NCBI RefSeq assembly: GCF_964355755.1
Contig: NC_092676.1
Coordinates: 5,562,288-5,626,287, forward strand
DNA length: 64,000 nt
Source: Antedon mediterranea
Lineage: Eukaryota > Echinodermata > Crinoidea > Comatulida > Antedonidae
Direction: 5' to 3'
Shown: positions 1-16,100 of the stretch, in pieces
How positions within the stretch are numbered: the first letter of the stretch is position 1
How the letters are laid out: every line of letters begins with the position of its first letter
Translations under genes and position numbers: made by a program
Notes under the pieces: model-generated
What the model was told of the DNA's origin: nothing
The model's input: only the letters and a program-made list of their open reading frames with translations
Database searches by the model: none

Positions 1-228
1 ACTAGTGTGATGTGACCAAATATGGTAGTGATATTCCCAAATTTGGTAGTGATATGACATCATGTCCATATATGGGCACATCACATTTGGTTGTCACAAG
101 TTTCGCAGTTATTTTAGCATCCTAAAGCTTTGTCTACACTATCAAACTAGTTGACAAAAAAAGTGTGATATGCCCAAATATGGTAGTGATCACATTATCA
201 TGTCCATATATGGGCACATCAAATTTAT
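1..228. mobile_element. MITE-A, two adjacent copies (first cut by window edge)
   Basis: Copy one (1-115) lacks its left end. Copy two (122-228) has the end GCTTTGTCTACACTATCAAA and the signature block ATGGTAGTGATATGACATCA / CCATATATGGGCACATCA. Palindromic family described in the findings. Confidence 0.7.
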
Positions 229-231
229 ATG

Positions 232-656
232 GAGGATAATGTTCAAACGTCACATCCCCAGTATGTTGTTTGGATTATGCAGTAGTAAAAATTATTTAAT
301 TGTATAAAGAAATGCTCAAATGCTGTTTATAAAATTCATTTAATGAAACTGTGTGTTTAAAAAAAATAAAATTATTCATTTATTCATGGGGGACGTCACA
401 TTTGTTGTCACAAGTTCAATAGTGTAGACAGACCTTAAGTGGGGCCAATATTTACCACTGTTATTATGGATCCATTGTCCAAGATGTCGGATAATGTTCA
501 AACGTCACATGCACTGAAAGTAAACCTCCTCAGTATTTGTTTGGATGTACTGTATGCAGTGTAGTAACAATTTGTATAAAGAAATGCACAAATGCTCTTT
601 ATAAAATTCATTTGATGAAACTGTGTTTTAAAAAATAAAATTATTCATTTATTCAT
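232..656 (+). repeat. Diverged direct duplication of about 155 bp
   Basis: GGATAATGTTCAAACGTCAC starts near 234 and again near 489. Both copies continue through TGTTTGGAT, TGTATAAAGAAATGC and TTTATAAAATTCATTT to a run of AAATAAAATTATTCATTTAT. The second copy has extra bases. Lies upstream of or in the first intron of the TBC1D9-like gene. Confidence 0.65.
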
Positions 657-1126
657 GTAAAGTTTATTGATGTTATTGTAATACATTGCCTTCTACAATA
701 GTTCAAATGTTTATAGTTTTCATAGGTTTAAAATCGATTGTAGTTAAATACTACTAGATTCATCTTAAATATGGTGTTCGTAATAAAAATATTTGAAAAA
801 AAAAATATAAAGAAATTAAGGGTACGACATTATACGACTTTTTAAGCGTTTTATGCTTTTTATCGTATTTTACAGTAACTTTTAACTTCCAAAAATCTAC
901 TTTTTAAACTTAAGTTTTTGTGCAATAATATGTGTGTATTCTATTTTTTAATTTTTTTTTATAGATAATTATATCTGTTTTTAATTGATACTATACTTGC
1001 CAATCTTTAAGAAGACTTTCTATTATTATAATATTATTTTATATAATAATGAACAAATAAAGCTATTCAGTATTATTACATCCATATTATAATTATGTTA
1101 TTAATTATTATAAATTAGGATAACAG

Positions 1127-4100
1127 AACGAGCAAATCCATTCTTCGTGATGCAGCGGCGCAAGGGTCACGGCGGTGGTGGTTTGACGTCGTTATTTATT
1201 GGCACCTTGGATACTGTTCTTGACACCAAGCCAGCGCCATACAGAATACTTCACCAAACGCCAAATTCAGAAGTTAGCTACAGTAAGGACTTTTGTGTAC
1301 ATACTATATAGTACAGTAGAACCTCTATTAAAGGGACATCTTCAAAGTGTCCTTTAATAGGGGTGTCACAAAGGAGGAGTTCTACACTGTATACACACAT
1401 TTATATGTTAAAGCTCTGTCTACAAAAAATGTGATGTGCCCATATCAGCATGATAATGTCATATCACTACAATATTTGGGCATATCACTACCATATTTGG
1501 GCATATCACTACAATATTTGGGCATTTCACTACCATATTTGGGCATATCACTACCAGATTTGAGCACATCACACTTTGTTCACATGTTTGCTAGTGTAGA
1601 CAGAGCTTTATGGTTCTTGATAACACTGAAGTTCAAAAGTTTATCAGGTTAACATTTTCAAAAATTCATTAATTTTTACATAAATAGTTGTTACCACCAT
1701 TATTATTATTATTTTTGTAAGTACATTGCAATATAACATTAATGAGATATTCACAGTGATTATTTATTTAATTACTGTATGTGATACAAATCATAAAAAG
1801 ATGATTACTCCAGATATTCTCCATCAATTTTTCCATAACATTTTTTTTTTAAGTCAATCAATAATTTCAGACATGTAATATCATTTGCAATTTTTTATTT
1901 CTTATTTTCTTCTTTTTTTGAATTTCTTGATGTAATTGTTGAATTTCTTGATGTAATTGTTGAATTTCTTGATGTAATTGTTGAATTTCGTAATTGTAAT
2001 TGTTGAATTTCTTGATGTAATTGTTGAATTTCTTGATGTAATTGTTGAATTTCTTAATGTAATTGTTGAATTTCTTGATGTAATTGTTGAATTTCTTGAT
2101 GCAATTATTGAATTTCTTAATGTAATTGTTGAATTTCTTGATGTACAGTAATTGTTGAATTTACAATTTCAACAACATATTTGAATAACTTTTTTTTAAG
2201 TCTCAAAACTACTGTACTATAACTAAATTTATTAATCAAAATAAAATATTATTTCCGTAGCTGTAGCGGCAGCTATGAACAAGCGAGACATCCACGAACA
2301 ATGGGAGTGGCTGGAGCAGAATATTATGATCACCCTAGGTAAAAAAAACCTCATTATTTATTTATCTAATTAGATCAGGGAGATATGTGTATTCCCTTCA
2401 TTAAATTTTGAAATTTAAATTGTTGGCAAGGTAACGACAATTTAGTGTTCTACTTAAAGGCTTTTGTGGGATAAGAACTCACTAATTATTCAATGCTTTG
2501 CATTGGATAGTGTTAGGTTTTATGTATTATTAATTGTTAATAGCGAAGAAAGTGTATTATAAAGGTAGACGATAGTGTGATAGTACAGTAGGTATTGCTT
2601 GCTGTACGATGTGGTTTGCGTCAGATAGGAGATCTACTGACGGAGAAGACATGTGTACCGTTTTAGTCAAATCTTTCTTGGGTGAGTATATGGGCACATA
2701 ACATTTTTTTGTCGCATTAAGTTTGATAGTGGCGACGGAGCTTAAATCCCTTGCAATTACAGTATACATTATTCAAAGGGACATGTACTAGCAGTCCATG
2801 TATCAATACAATAATATATTGTTATTGGTCAGATGTTTTGATTTAGGCTTACTACTCCGACGTCAATTTTATTTTTTAAGTATATAAAGATATACTCTAC
2901 ATTCTCTCAACATGCTGCAATACAAACAAGTGTATTGGTGTTTTACTGATTGACTTTTCTGTTCTAAAAAAACATTCGTTCCTAATAGGACGCAACCCAC
3001 AAGGGGCCTAAATGCAATGAAAGTAATTTGACCAATCACAAGTAATGGGTTATCCGAACTGTTGCTTTGTCATTGGTCAACTTGCTTGCGTTGTGTGTTG
3101 CGTCCTAGTGTGAATCAAGCTTAACTAGCAATTAAGCACATGTAGCTAGTTTTTACATTTTCAACTATCCATTATGAAAAATATACTAGCAAATTACTAG
3201 TTTGCTTGGATGAATTTCGAACCATGATATTTTCATTTTTTTTTCTCTCCTTCATGTTTATTTATTAATGATATTTCTCTTATTACTCTTTTCAGGTGCA
3301 TTTGACACCGATGAAGACGTGACAAATTATGTAAAATGCAAAATTGAAAGCCTAGTGGCTAACATTGAGACCCTTGATACAGATGAAGGACTCAGAGAAG
3401 GTAGATATTTATTGCTTATGGATAATCTATGTTATATAACACCTTTAGTAGATCCTTGCCATTTGATTGGAGGATTGTGGGTCACATGATATTCAATAAA
3501 TGCTCTATTGAACCCATGTAGCTTTAAAGGTGAATTTTGTATTATGCAAATTAGTTTAGATTTTTTTTTACAAATACTGTAGAAGAAATTCTAAACCAAA
3601 ACAAATTACAAATGTTTTTTTTTTTGTATATTTTCATTCGGTGAAAGACGAAATGTTCTATTTTTATCAAGCGGTTTTACCATTGTAAACAAAACGTTGT
3701 TCGATTTTAAAATCAAGCATAAAAGACAACAGTATATGTGTTTAGACATTTGAAATAATACAGATAAAACAGAAGATATAACAGATCATAATACTGGTGA
3801 AAGGGTTGTATTGTCCCCAAAAAATATGAAAAATTGAAGATAATATAAAAATAATAAAAATAAAAATTAGACGTTCTATGGAAGTTATTCATTTCCATAG
3901 AAAAAAAAAACACAACAAAAATGATTAGACAAAAGTATATGTGTTTAGACATTTAAAATAATACACATAAACAGATCATTAAATATAGCAGCATTGTTTG
4001 GTCTAAAATAATACTAAAAAAATATGAAAAATGAAGATTAATAAAATTAGACTTTCTTTGGAAGTTATTCACTTCCATAGAAAAAAAACCCAAAAATTAT

Positions 4101-7100
4101 TATGTCAAAAATTATAAAAAACACTGTTCATTTTAACCAAAAAACACTGACAAACAATTGTACTATTTTTTTTTACTTAAAAAAGTTTTTTCAGGTACAT
4201 TTTTTTTTTCAGGTAAATATTTTTTTTTTCAATCCAATTTTTACATTTAAATGACATATTATACAAAAAAATGTAAACAATTATTTTTTCACTGGGACAA
4301 TATTATCTTCAAAGAATATATATTGGCTATTAAGGATAGGAAAAGAACGAACTAATGCCCTGAACAATTGAAAGTTAATAGTCTAGAATTCCTAATGACC
4401 GTATTAATAATATGTATGTACGATTCAAAATCCACTTAGCTTTCTACAACCCTCTCGTGATTAACGTCAAACCGTGGGCATTAAAAAATTGAATTATTTC
4501 AAAAATGTCATTTATTACTTTCATCAGCTTGTGCGTGATAACTTTCCAATCAAAATTATGAGATAATTATTGATATGAATTTTTATGAAATGCATTTGAA
4601 ATTTAAAGAGAACCAGTTGAAAAAAATATGTAATGAGTTAATAGTGTTCACACTTATTAAATTATGTTTCTATGGATGGATACAGTGTCTGTTCACACTT
4701 TAGTAGATGTTTGTCTATGAATATAGTGTCTGTCCACAATTATAGTATTTTTCTATGAATAAAGTGTCTATATGCACATACTTACTGTATGATTATATAG
4801 ATACAGTGTCTGTCCACACTTAGTACCCAATAATAATATATTGATATATATTATACAGTGTCTATTCACACTTAGTGCCTAATATTAATAATATGTTTAT
4901 ATATAATACAGTGTCTGTCCACACTTAGTACGCATAACATGTTTCTATCAGTGTTTGTCCACACTAATAGACGTTTAGAAATAGATACACAGTGTCTGTC
5001 CACACTTAGTACACATAATATGTTTCTGTGTTTGTCCACACTTAGTAGATGTTTCTATAGATATAATGTCTGTCCACATTAAGTAGTATGTTTCTATAGA
5101 TGTACAGTATCTGTCCACACTTAGTTATTAGATATTATGGATACATTTTCTATCCACACTTTTTGATGTTTCTATACACTGTCTGTTATACTTAGTAAAT
5201 ATTCTATCAATGTAGTGTCTGTCCACATTGTAGATATTTTTCTATGGATACAGTGTCTGTCCACACTATATTATTCTATAATAAGAGTATGTCTACACTT
5301 CTATTCTTATACTTGTCATGCATAAAGTTCTCTAAAATTTAGAATAAGCTAGGTGGTCGTACTCTAAAGCTTGGTTCCCACTAGAACGTAACGCAAGGAC
5401 GTAAACGCAACGCAAGCCTTTTCACCAATGACAAGCGAAGTTATAGACAGTTAGCAATCAGGCGAATAAGCCATCGCTTGTGATTGGTCAATTCACTTGC
5501 GTTGCGTTACGTCCTTGCGTTGTGTCGCTAGTGAGAACCACGCTTTACCTGTAAAGCATACAAAGGAAAGATGTATTATTATAGCTAATTTGCAATTTAA
5601 AATTAGAGAAGATTATAAAAGGTAGGAGCATATAGACAAATATGACATTTATAATTTACTAACCAGGCTATCAAAGTCAATTTAAATTAAATATTATTTA
5701 ATACAAAGTTTCTACAGTATATAGTGCTCAATTTTTATTTTCGTTGTTATTTATTATTTATTTATTTTATTTCTATGACAGTAATATTACTGTAGCCTAT
5801 ATTATTGATCGTGCTATATCATCATAATTGTATATTTACTGACTTTTCAATTCACTTTACTCCGCTACTTAATATCAGCTTAACATAATCTGTCATCACA
5901 TAATTATGATATTCCTACTCGCTAACTGTACACCCCTGTCTATGAATGGAATGATCCTTATTTTTTTACCTGCCTCAATAATCAAAATCAATATTGTTCA
6001 GCTGGGTTTGAAGCCTGTTTATATTCTCACCTGAGTGTTACACTGCTGGAACGTTGATGAAAACAATGGGAAAAAACTCCCATTCATTATTTCGTCGCAC
6101 AATAGGATAAATTAAAAGTGTCGTCATTACGCCAGTAAAACCATATTGTTGACATTTATGTGCTGTGCATAAATTTTTCAAGTTTGACTGATAAAGGGAT
6201 ATAAATATGCCTCTGTTTAGGATTAAGAAGGAGATAAGTAAGTTATGCAATGCTGTATTAGGCAAGGTTGTAATATTTTGCTAATATATTTTGTGTCTGA
6301 GTATACAATTGATTGTTATAATTTTAATAATTTAGTTACAGTTACCCACCAGCTGCTGCTGTAGATTTTAGAGTAATTGGGCTATATCATGTAAATGAAA
6401 TTATTATCAACTTCTAATCTACTTCTAATATTTTTATTAGTCTATTAAGTATTAGTAATTAAAATATAAATTATTGTATCAGGCTGTCACAAAGATTATT
6501 TCTGGCATTTACAGTTAGGCCTATTAATCTTTTCGTTTAAGTCAAGATAGTTACTAAACACACTTAAGTGAAATCTGAGGTTTTATTAATCAAAACAGTT
6601 CTTTTTTTCTTATAAATGTGGACTTTGCGATTTAAGGTTATTACTTATAAAAAATATGCATCAAACAATATTTTTCTTAAGTTAATTTTGAAAGCTGACT
6701 TGCAAAATCAATTGAATTAAAAACATAATTACAATGATTTTTTTGCTAAGCATGTTTAATAAATTGACCCTGATATCAGTCTATACAATACAATGAAGGA
6801 AGTAGGCCTACTGTAGGCCTACAGTTGATATATTTCTGTCTAGTAGGACTACTATTTGTCTAAGAAGGAAACTTGCTTTATTAATAAATTAATAACTACT
6901 TTCATTTTTGCATGCTATTATTTATTCAGGGGGACACCCCTATTAACATCCCTGGACACCCCTATAAACACCCCTGGTCACCCCTATTGACGTCCCTGGA
7001 CACCCATATTGACGTCCCTGGACACCCTTATTAACATCCCTGGACACCCTTATTAACATCCCTGGACACCCCTATTAACATCACTGGACACACCTATTAA

Positions 7101-10100
7101 CACCCCTATTAACATCCCTGGACACCCCTATTAGCATCCCTGGACACCCCTATTAACATCCCTGGACACCCCTATTAACATCACTGGACACACCTATTAA
7201 CATCACTGGACACACCTATTAACACCCCTATTAACATCCCTGGACACCCCTATTAGCATCCCTGGACACCCCTATTAACATCCCTGGACATCCTTATTAA
7301 CATCCCTGGACATCCTTATTAACATCCCTGGACACCCCTATTAACATCACTGGACACACCTATTAACACCCCTATTAACATCCCTGGACACCCCTATTAG
7401 CATCCCTGGACACCCCTATTAACATCCCTGAACACCCCTATTAACATCCCTGGACACCCCTATTAACATCCCTAGACACCCCTATTAATGCCCATGACAC
7501 ACCTATTAACACACCTATTAACATTTCTAGACATCCCTATTAACGTTCCTGGACACCCCTATTAACATCCCTGGACATCCCTATTAACATCCCTGGATAT
7601 CCCTATTAAAATCCCTGGACACCTATTAACATCCCTGAACACCCCTATTAACATCCCTGGACACCCCTATTAACATCACTGGACACTATTAACATCCCTG
7701 GAAATCCCTATTATCACCCCTGGTCACCCCAATTAACATCCCTGGACATCCCTATTAAAATCCCTGGACACCCCTATTAACATCCCTGGATACCCCTATT
7801 AACATCCCTGGACACCCCTATTATTAACATCCCTGGACACCCATATTAACATCCCTGGACACCTATTAACATCCCTGGACACCCCTATTAACATTCCTGG
7901 ATACCCCTATTAACATCCCTGGATACCCCTATTAAAATTCCTTAACGCTTAAGGAACCACTTGATATGGGGTCTTCAGTACTATTTTAAACACATTATAT
8001 TACCAACAAATGTCTTACATTTTATAATATTAATTATTATGGTTTTAAATGAAATATTCATGCAAAACTTACTTGCAAACGTTTCAACTTTGTTTTTCAA
8101 ATGTAAACGTTGCTGGGGCTTAACTTCAGATTATAAGATCAATGGTGGGATAATATACAAAGGTTATTATGATTAGTTTTTCAAGTAGCATTATCTAAGA
8201 AATTACTAGGCTTATTGCCATACAGTAGGTTAAGACACAAAAACATTTGTGGGCACGGAAAATGATTTGGGGTCAGGGGTCAAAGTTATTGCAAAAATGT
8301 TTGGGAATCATTAAGGCTGATGTTGATTTCCGATAATTTATTTTTGGGATCTCAATTGACCTTCCTGACCCCCAGTTTCTGCACACTATTAATAGATTGC
8401 TAAATCTTAAAGCTCTGTCTACACTATCAAACTTTATGTGACGACGACAAAATATGATGTGCCCATATATGGACATATGTCATATCACTACCATATTTGG
8501 GCATATCACTACCATGTTTGGGCACATCAGACTTTTTTGACAGAGCTTAAGATATCTAAAAGTATTTCCCACAGTTTCCAGTACTAATCAGCAGATCAGT
8601 ATTTTACCATTGTACACAATTACAGTTGCTTTGTGACATCTGTCATGTCTAGGTATGATGTGCGTTGATAGTGATATACCCAAATATAGTAGTGATACGA
8701 CATCATCGTGTCCATGTATGTACACATCACATTTTTTTGTCGCATACAGTTTGATAGTGTAGACAGAGCTTAAGCCTTGACATCCCACTTGCATCATCAT
8801 AATTTATTTTGTTACTTCATTAATATTTTAGAGCTAATTATTAGAAACGTAAACATTCCCTCAGGTTGTAGTCTTAATAGGCTTCATTGAGCACGACTAC
8901 AAACACCTCATTGACGAAAGGTGACCTTCATAATCCAGCTATCACGTTGTACACAGGGAAAAATTATTGTACCACGCTCCCTATACCTTACATTACATTG
9001 AATATAAACTCAATTGTTCAGTGGCTGGAGCGTGGTTCAGCTGATTGTAATATTTAAACCTAAATAATGAAGTAAAAATAAACACACATTTTAATGAGTC
9101 CATCAGGATGTCATCTTCTTTACTATGATTAATAAGAATTTGTTGTTTTATTGTAATGTACAGTTATGTTTAAATTATTTCTGTAGATTATAAATATACT
9201 AGCAATTATACCCGCCCCAGGGCGGGTTTCAAAATTAGTTTGCAGCCTTCTCAGTACATAACACCCGACGCCAGTATCTGTGTATACTCACCAACCTCCA
9301 CCCCTCTTCAATAACACCCCATACTCTATCTTAAAAACACATTCTTCCCAGTGATGGACAAATTCAATTCAACCTAAGCTTCGAATTGAGAGGAGTATGT
9401 ATAGCTACGATGGGTCTAATAATGGTTGAAGTACGTTGTAAATTGTGTAAATGAATAGGTATCATATTGGCTGATAATTAAAATATGTAATTTAGATACT
9501 GCGGTCCACCAGCCTTCTTTCTCCTTTCACCACCCCAGCCACATCAACAAACCTTAACTCCTCCCCTGGGTGATGTGTTGAAGCCGGTTCCAGTACAAAT
9601 TATGTTATTATCACTCCCAACCCATAATCCCTCAGTGGCAGTTTTCAAATATAGTTTAAAACATTCCAAACACAGTTTCGGGCATGGTGATAGGCCTACA
9701 TCCCCACCCCAAACTCCCATCCGCTTCCCAGGGATGATTAAATACATTTTCCAACAATTCTGGTGTAAGCAAAATCCTATCTCCCAACCCCACTCTCCCA
9801 CAATTGACTTTTTTTTCTTGGAGGATTGGTGATGTAGTTTGAACACAGTAACAGTAAACAACATGTGTATGTTCACACACGTATGGATGTCTGTAATGAG
9901 ACAATCCAAGAGACCGATACATAGCTGGATATGGATAAAGTACTTTGCTAAATGTGTAATTGAATAGGTGTCATATTGGTTAATGAATAAAATATGTATA
10001 TCTATATCTATATTTCCCCAAACGCCTTGCTGAGGATAATTCAAATACTGTAAAACTTTTGTAGTATATATTTTACAATTCGATAGCCTACAACCCCGAG

Positions 10101-13100
10101 CCCTAGCAAAAATGTGACATCACAAACCACCCCCCGCCCCCACCCCTCCCACAAAAACCCCAGGAGTCGGGGGAATTTTTTTAAATGTAGTTTAAAACCT
10201 TCCGGGTACAATTGCCATCATTTTGATACCCCATACGTATGGTTACGTGCAGAAACGGAAATTTGTATAACGAACAAACATCGAAAGTGGGGGTTTTGAC
10301 CACATTTTGGTCCCTAACATGAATCCTAGGTGGCGGATGATGTTGAAATATAGCTTAGAACATTCCCGGTACAATTGCGGTCATTTTGATACCCCATATG
10401 TAAGATTATGTGCAGTAACAAAAATTTGTATAACGAACAAACAGACAGACAAACAAACAAACAAACAGACAAACTCTCTCACTTATAATATAGATATATT
10501 TTGTTTTAAAGCGTTTCCCACTATTGTTTTGTCTTTAGTTCATATGTTGTTCTTGAGCAGTATAGGCAATTGTTAAAATAACTTAACTAATTTTTTTTCA
10601 GACGAAGACAGCAAATCTTTCAAGTCAGCTTGTGAAAAATGGAGGAAGCTGTTCACGTTGTCTGAAGATGAAAAATTAGTTAATTGTAAGTTAATTTTTT
10701 ACTAATAATGATAGTAATGATAATGAATAAATAATTTTTTTTAAAATAAAATGGTGGTAAAAACTCATTGTGATGATAAGTGTAATGATAATGAACTAAA
10801 GATGATGATAATGATGATGATGAATGATAATAACAATGATAATGATGATAACCATGATAATGATAATGATTTGTTTGTTTTATCTTTATACTGGGTGACC
10901 TCTTCAGTCAAAGACTGATCTCCCAGAGGGCCCAGTTGGTGATCAGTGGCTGTGATGTACTAATACACCGGGGTAACCCCCTACTCGTCTCGAAAGATGT
11001 ACTAGGTTCTTTAAAGTGCACACGAGCAAGTTGTGTACACTGGACCTACGGTTTATAGTCCTTCTCCGAGAAGACTCGTTCTACCACCAGAACCATGGAG
11101 TGAGTGAGCCTCGAAACCCTGCCGATGTTATGGCTATGTGATTACGGTTCCACTGTCTTAACCGCTCGGCCACTCACTCCCACAATGATGATGATAATGA
11201 TAACAATGATGATGATAATAACAATGATGATGATGATAACAATGATGATGATAATAACAATGATGATGATGATAACAATGATGATGATAATAACAATGAT
11301 GATGATGATAACAATGATGATGATAATAACAATGATGATGATGATAACAATGATGATGATAATAACAATGATGATAATGATAACAATGATGATGATAATA
11401 ACAATGATGATAATGATAACAATGATGATGATAATAACAATGATGATAATGATAACAATGATGATGATAATAACAATGATGATAATGATAACAATGATGA
11501 TGATAATAACAATGATGATGATAATAACAATGATGATGATGATAACAATGATGATGATGATAACAATGATGATGATAATAACAATGATGATAATGATAAC
11601 AATGATGATGATAATAACAATGATGATAATGATAACAATGATGATGATAATAACAATGATGATGATAATAACAATGATGGTGATAATAACAATGATGATA
11701 ACAATGATAATAAGGATGATAACAATGATAATATTAATAATGAAGATAATGATGATAACAATGATAATGATGATAACAATGATAATGATGATAACAATGC
11801 TTATAATGATGATATCAAATTATTTTTATGGGTATGGATATTCTCATTCATCTATGCAGAGTATTAAAAGTATAAAATAATAAATCTAGTCTAGACTTAC
11901 TTGTTGATAATTAATAGACATAATTGTGACATTTCACTACCTTGGTCGGATGATGGAATTGTGTGGAAAAGTTTATTTTAGTTTCATTTTATGTACAAAA
12001 AAGAAAAATGATAATTTTGTTTGTTTATTTACAGATTATTCATGTAGTTACTGGAAAGGTAAAATGCCACATCGTGGTTGGCTGTACCTGAGTGTGAATC
12101 ATCTTTGTTTTTACTCCTTTCTCATGGGCACTGAAAGCCGTTTGCAGATGAGATGGACAGACGTTACAGTGAGTATGTTTACATTGCTGTAATGCTAGGC
12201 CTTTGAGGCTGTTACACATTGTTGATACAGTATATATTTTCACGCTGCTGCTCTAGCCCGCTACGTCACACGAGATGACTCATTCATTAGATGAAACCAA
12301 GCAGCAGTATAGTACTACACTTTGACATTTTTGTTAAAATGGAAACTCGACTATAATTTATAGGTACCACCTGTTGAATCCAAAAAACGGCTGGGAAAAG
12401 AGTCTAATGACAAATCCCAAAGCATTTCTGGTATTTATGAGTCCCATGATATTACTATAATTCACTGTCAGATAATCATTGAATTATTATCAAAACAGTC
12501 CATTGAAGTTTTTGTTTGTAATAGGATACTTGAAGTATCTAGGCTTGAAGAAGTGACCCCCAGACTTGACCTTAGCAATTACAATAAGCAAGCAGCGTTT
12601 TTTGTAAGAAATGTTCTTGTTTAATATGGTATTGATTAGTCAATACTGGTGCTCTAATACAAATATGAAATGTGTTTTACAGTTTAGGACAAGAATACTT
12701 GATCTTCATTGCATAACAATCTCTATACATTAATTATTCTGTCATCATCTTGATAACTATCTATCTGAACATTATTATAAACAACATTTGTATAATAAAG
12801 AACTTGGTAAATTATTCGAAAAGATTAAGGGCCAATTTACACAGACAAGCGGTAATGGTAAGCAGAACACTGCTTAGCTTGTCACAATCTCTAAATATCT
12901 TCAGCCCGTCCGCTCTGTGCTTTGTGTAAATAGATTAGATAACATAGATTCTATATGTTTGTTACCATTACCGCTCATCTGTGTAAATTTGCCTTAAGAG
13001 GATTGTCTGTATATGTGCTAATCTGGGCTACACTCTTTGAGTCTATTGAGCTTAACTGTATTTCACAATGAGCTTATATAGATTGGCTAGAGGGTAGACT

Positions 13101-16100
13101 CCAAAAAGTGATTCTTCGTGGAGCGAGAACCCAACAATGTGGTCGCTCTAATTGACCATTTGATATTTCATGTCAGTCATGCCCCTTATAACCTATTTAA
13201 ATTGTTATAAAATGCTTTTGTTTTTATATTCACAGAAACAATAATTCTGTTCAATAAATGCTATTTAAATAAATGCTTTTTTTCACAGCGCTTGGAACGT
13301 AGCAATTCAGTCCTGTTTTCGGACAGCATTAAAATTTCAACGCGTAATACAAATTATATATTCTCAATGTTCATCAGTCCGCAAGAAGCTCATCGGTTGA
13401 TGGAACAGTTAGCGAACTTAGCGATGACTCAGTTACTGTCAGAAGAAGGCTTCGAGGAAGATCACAGTTTGCGAAATAGAGCTAAGTAAGTCTTGCAACG
13501 AACATATGTAAATTGATGCATTTGACCTTTAAACTTTACCACATACCACAGTATGTTAAATCTAACAAATGAAAGAGTCATGAGTTACAACCCTGGGACT
13601 AGGTCAGGATTGAACCCTGGACCTTGAGATTGGAAGGCAAGCACGTTAACCGCCACTTTTGATATTGTACATTAAATAATCTGTCTTGTGTAATATTTTT
13701 ATTTCGCAGAAAGAAAAAGTCTGTTTCAAATTTAAAACGTGATCTTGATGCTAGAGCCAGGAGTGAGGCCTACAGGTTTGTAAATAAAATATTAAAAATT
13801 ATTTCATTAATATAAATTAATTATGATATTATAATATAGATATTTATTTTATGCACATACTGGGATGTCAACATCAACATTTTGTATGATGTGCTTCCCA
13901 GTGTGTGTAAACTTGTGAGTTTTGCTAGCCAATTTCAAAGGTGTATTAAAATCTTGTCTACACTATCAAACTTTATGTGACAAAAAAATGTGATGTGCTC
14001 ATATGGACATGATGATGTCATATCACTACCATATTTGGGTATATCACTACCATATTTGGGCACATCACACTTTTTGTGTCAAACTTGTTTGATATTGTAG
14101 ACAATGCTTCAGAGACCATCAATGAGTACCACCTGTTGGTCCCATCCTTCACTAAGTATGTGTTATTTCTATTTCTTTGTATGTAAATTTTAGTGAGAAG
14201 TTGAATAAATACAATTTTACAAATATGTTTTCTCACTTTTCTAGACAAGTTTTCCGTCTTCCAGCCACGGAGAAGTTAGATGGAGATACTGAATGTACAC
14301 TATGGACACCATACAATAAAACACATGTTATGGGAAAGCTGTACATCTCACAAAACTACATGTGCTTTTCTAGTAGAGTAAGTAATTATAACTTGTAAAA
14401 AGTAAACAAAAATATTGTTGTGTGGAAAAAAAACTTATTATTAGAGCCTGTTTCTGCTGTAAAAAAAAGTGGTTTTTATAACAATTTGTTTCTGCCAAAA
14501 TTGATTGTAAAAAAAAACTGTTGAAATTTGAAAAAAAAATATGTTACATTTAAAGATGTATTGTCCCCCAAAAAATTGAAAAATAATTATTAATAAAATC
14601 AGATTTCGAATAGGCCATTTTGCAGTTTTAATCAAGTTATTCACTTATGTAGAAAAAAACTTTATAAAAAGACAAAAGAAACAGTTAATCTTAACCAAAA
14701 ACCATTCAAGTAATTTTTGCTTTAAATTACATTATTTTTCAGGGAAATCAATTTTTTTTGTCGATTTTGGTCATTATCAATAATTATTATGTGACATTAA
14801 AATGGCATATTCAGGAAAAAAAAAATAAAATTCTTAGTGGGACAATATATCTTTAATATTAGGGCCTGGTTCTGTTGGTAAAAAAAAATTTTTTTTCTGC
14901 CACTAGGATGATGACCTACTTATAATGACGTCAAACAAAATGTTTTTCCATTTCAATAAAATTGAAATATAAAAAAAACTGTTGACATTTGAAAAAAAAA
15001 ACTGTTACATTTAATATTTCATGTTTCTTATTGCAGGTGAAAGATCTTGCGAGAGTTGTTATACCGATGAGAGAAATATCTGTAGTTGAGAAAGTAGAAA
15101 ACTCTTCACTAATTCACAATGGGATACATATCACCACGAAAGGAAAGGTAATCATGTCTGGTTAGCGTTATTTTATCTAGAAAGTGAAATCTAAGAATGA
15201 AATCAATTATATGTTTGAACAAATGGCGCTTTTAGACGGATATTTTAATGTATATAATGTTTATACAGATGTTATTTGATTTAAAATGTTCTGTGATGCA
15301 CGCAAGTCAATGATTTTTAGTTAAAAGCAACTTGTATCTATTTGTGTCTGAATGATGTTAAGCTCTGTCTACAATATCAAACTAGTTTGACAAAAAAAGT
15401 GTGATTTACCCAAGTATGGTAGTGATATACCGAAATATGGTAGGTACCCAAATATGGTAGTGATATACCCAAATATGGTAGTGATATACCCAAATATGGT
15501 AGTGATATACCCAAATATGGTAGTGATATGGCATCATCATGTCCATAAATGGGCACATCACTTTCTTTTGTCACACAAAGTTTAATAGTGTAGACAGAGA
15601 TATTATAATGAATATTTATGAATGGAATAGATAGAATACTTTGTTTCTTAATTCTCCAAATTTTTTAAATTATATTATTTTAAGAAGTATATAAATAGCT
15701 TTACTAAATTTGAATAACATGCTTTTGTTGTTTTATTTTGGTAGATGACAATTCTTCTCGCTTCTTTAAAAGATCGTAATTTTCTTGTTCAACTCATCTC
15801 AGATTTCCTATCAAAATGTAGCGAGAATACCAGGTAATTATATAAAAAATGTGTTTTATTTTTCTTTTTAAACCTTACTTGTTCATTAGAAGATTTTTGC
15901 CTAGTCATGGTAGTCAACAGTAGTTGAGAACAGGTCAAGGATGTTTGGAAACGGGGGAAGGGTTAACAGAGCATACTACACCAGGTATGCTAGTAGCAAG
16001 GGAATATTTATTGGGTGCATAAAGCCTTGTCTACACTATCAAACTTTATGTGACAAAAAATGGGATGTGCCCATATATGGACATGATGATGTCATACCAC

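Noticed and set aside
9544-10044. 166-codon minus-strand frame with overlapping plus-strand frames
   Set aside because: Lies in a repeat with tandem modules; no domain, no codon bias, stops in related modules at 10114-10490.
11104-11880. Long open frames (258 and 207 codons) rich in Met/Ile/Thr or Ser/Leu
   Set aside because: They are translations of a triplet-period GAT/AAC microsatellite, open on both strands, with no splice or homology support.
13575-13662. Possible tRNA-Gly gene on the minus strand
   Set aside because: A and B boxes are visible but acceptor and anticodon stems do not pair; a SINE head explains it better.
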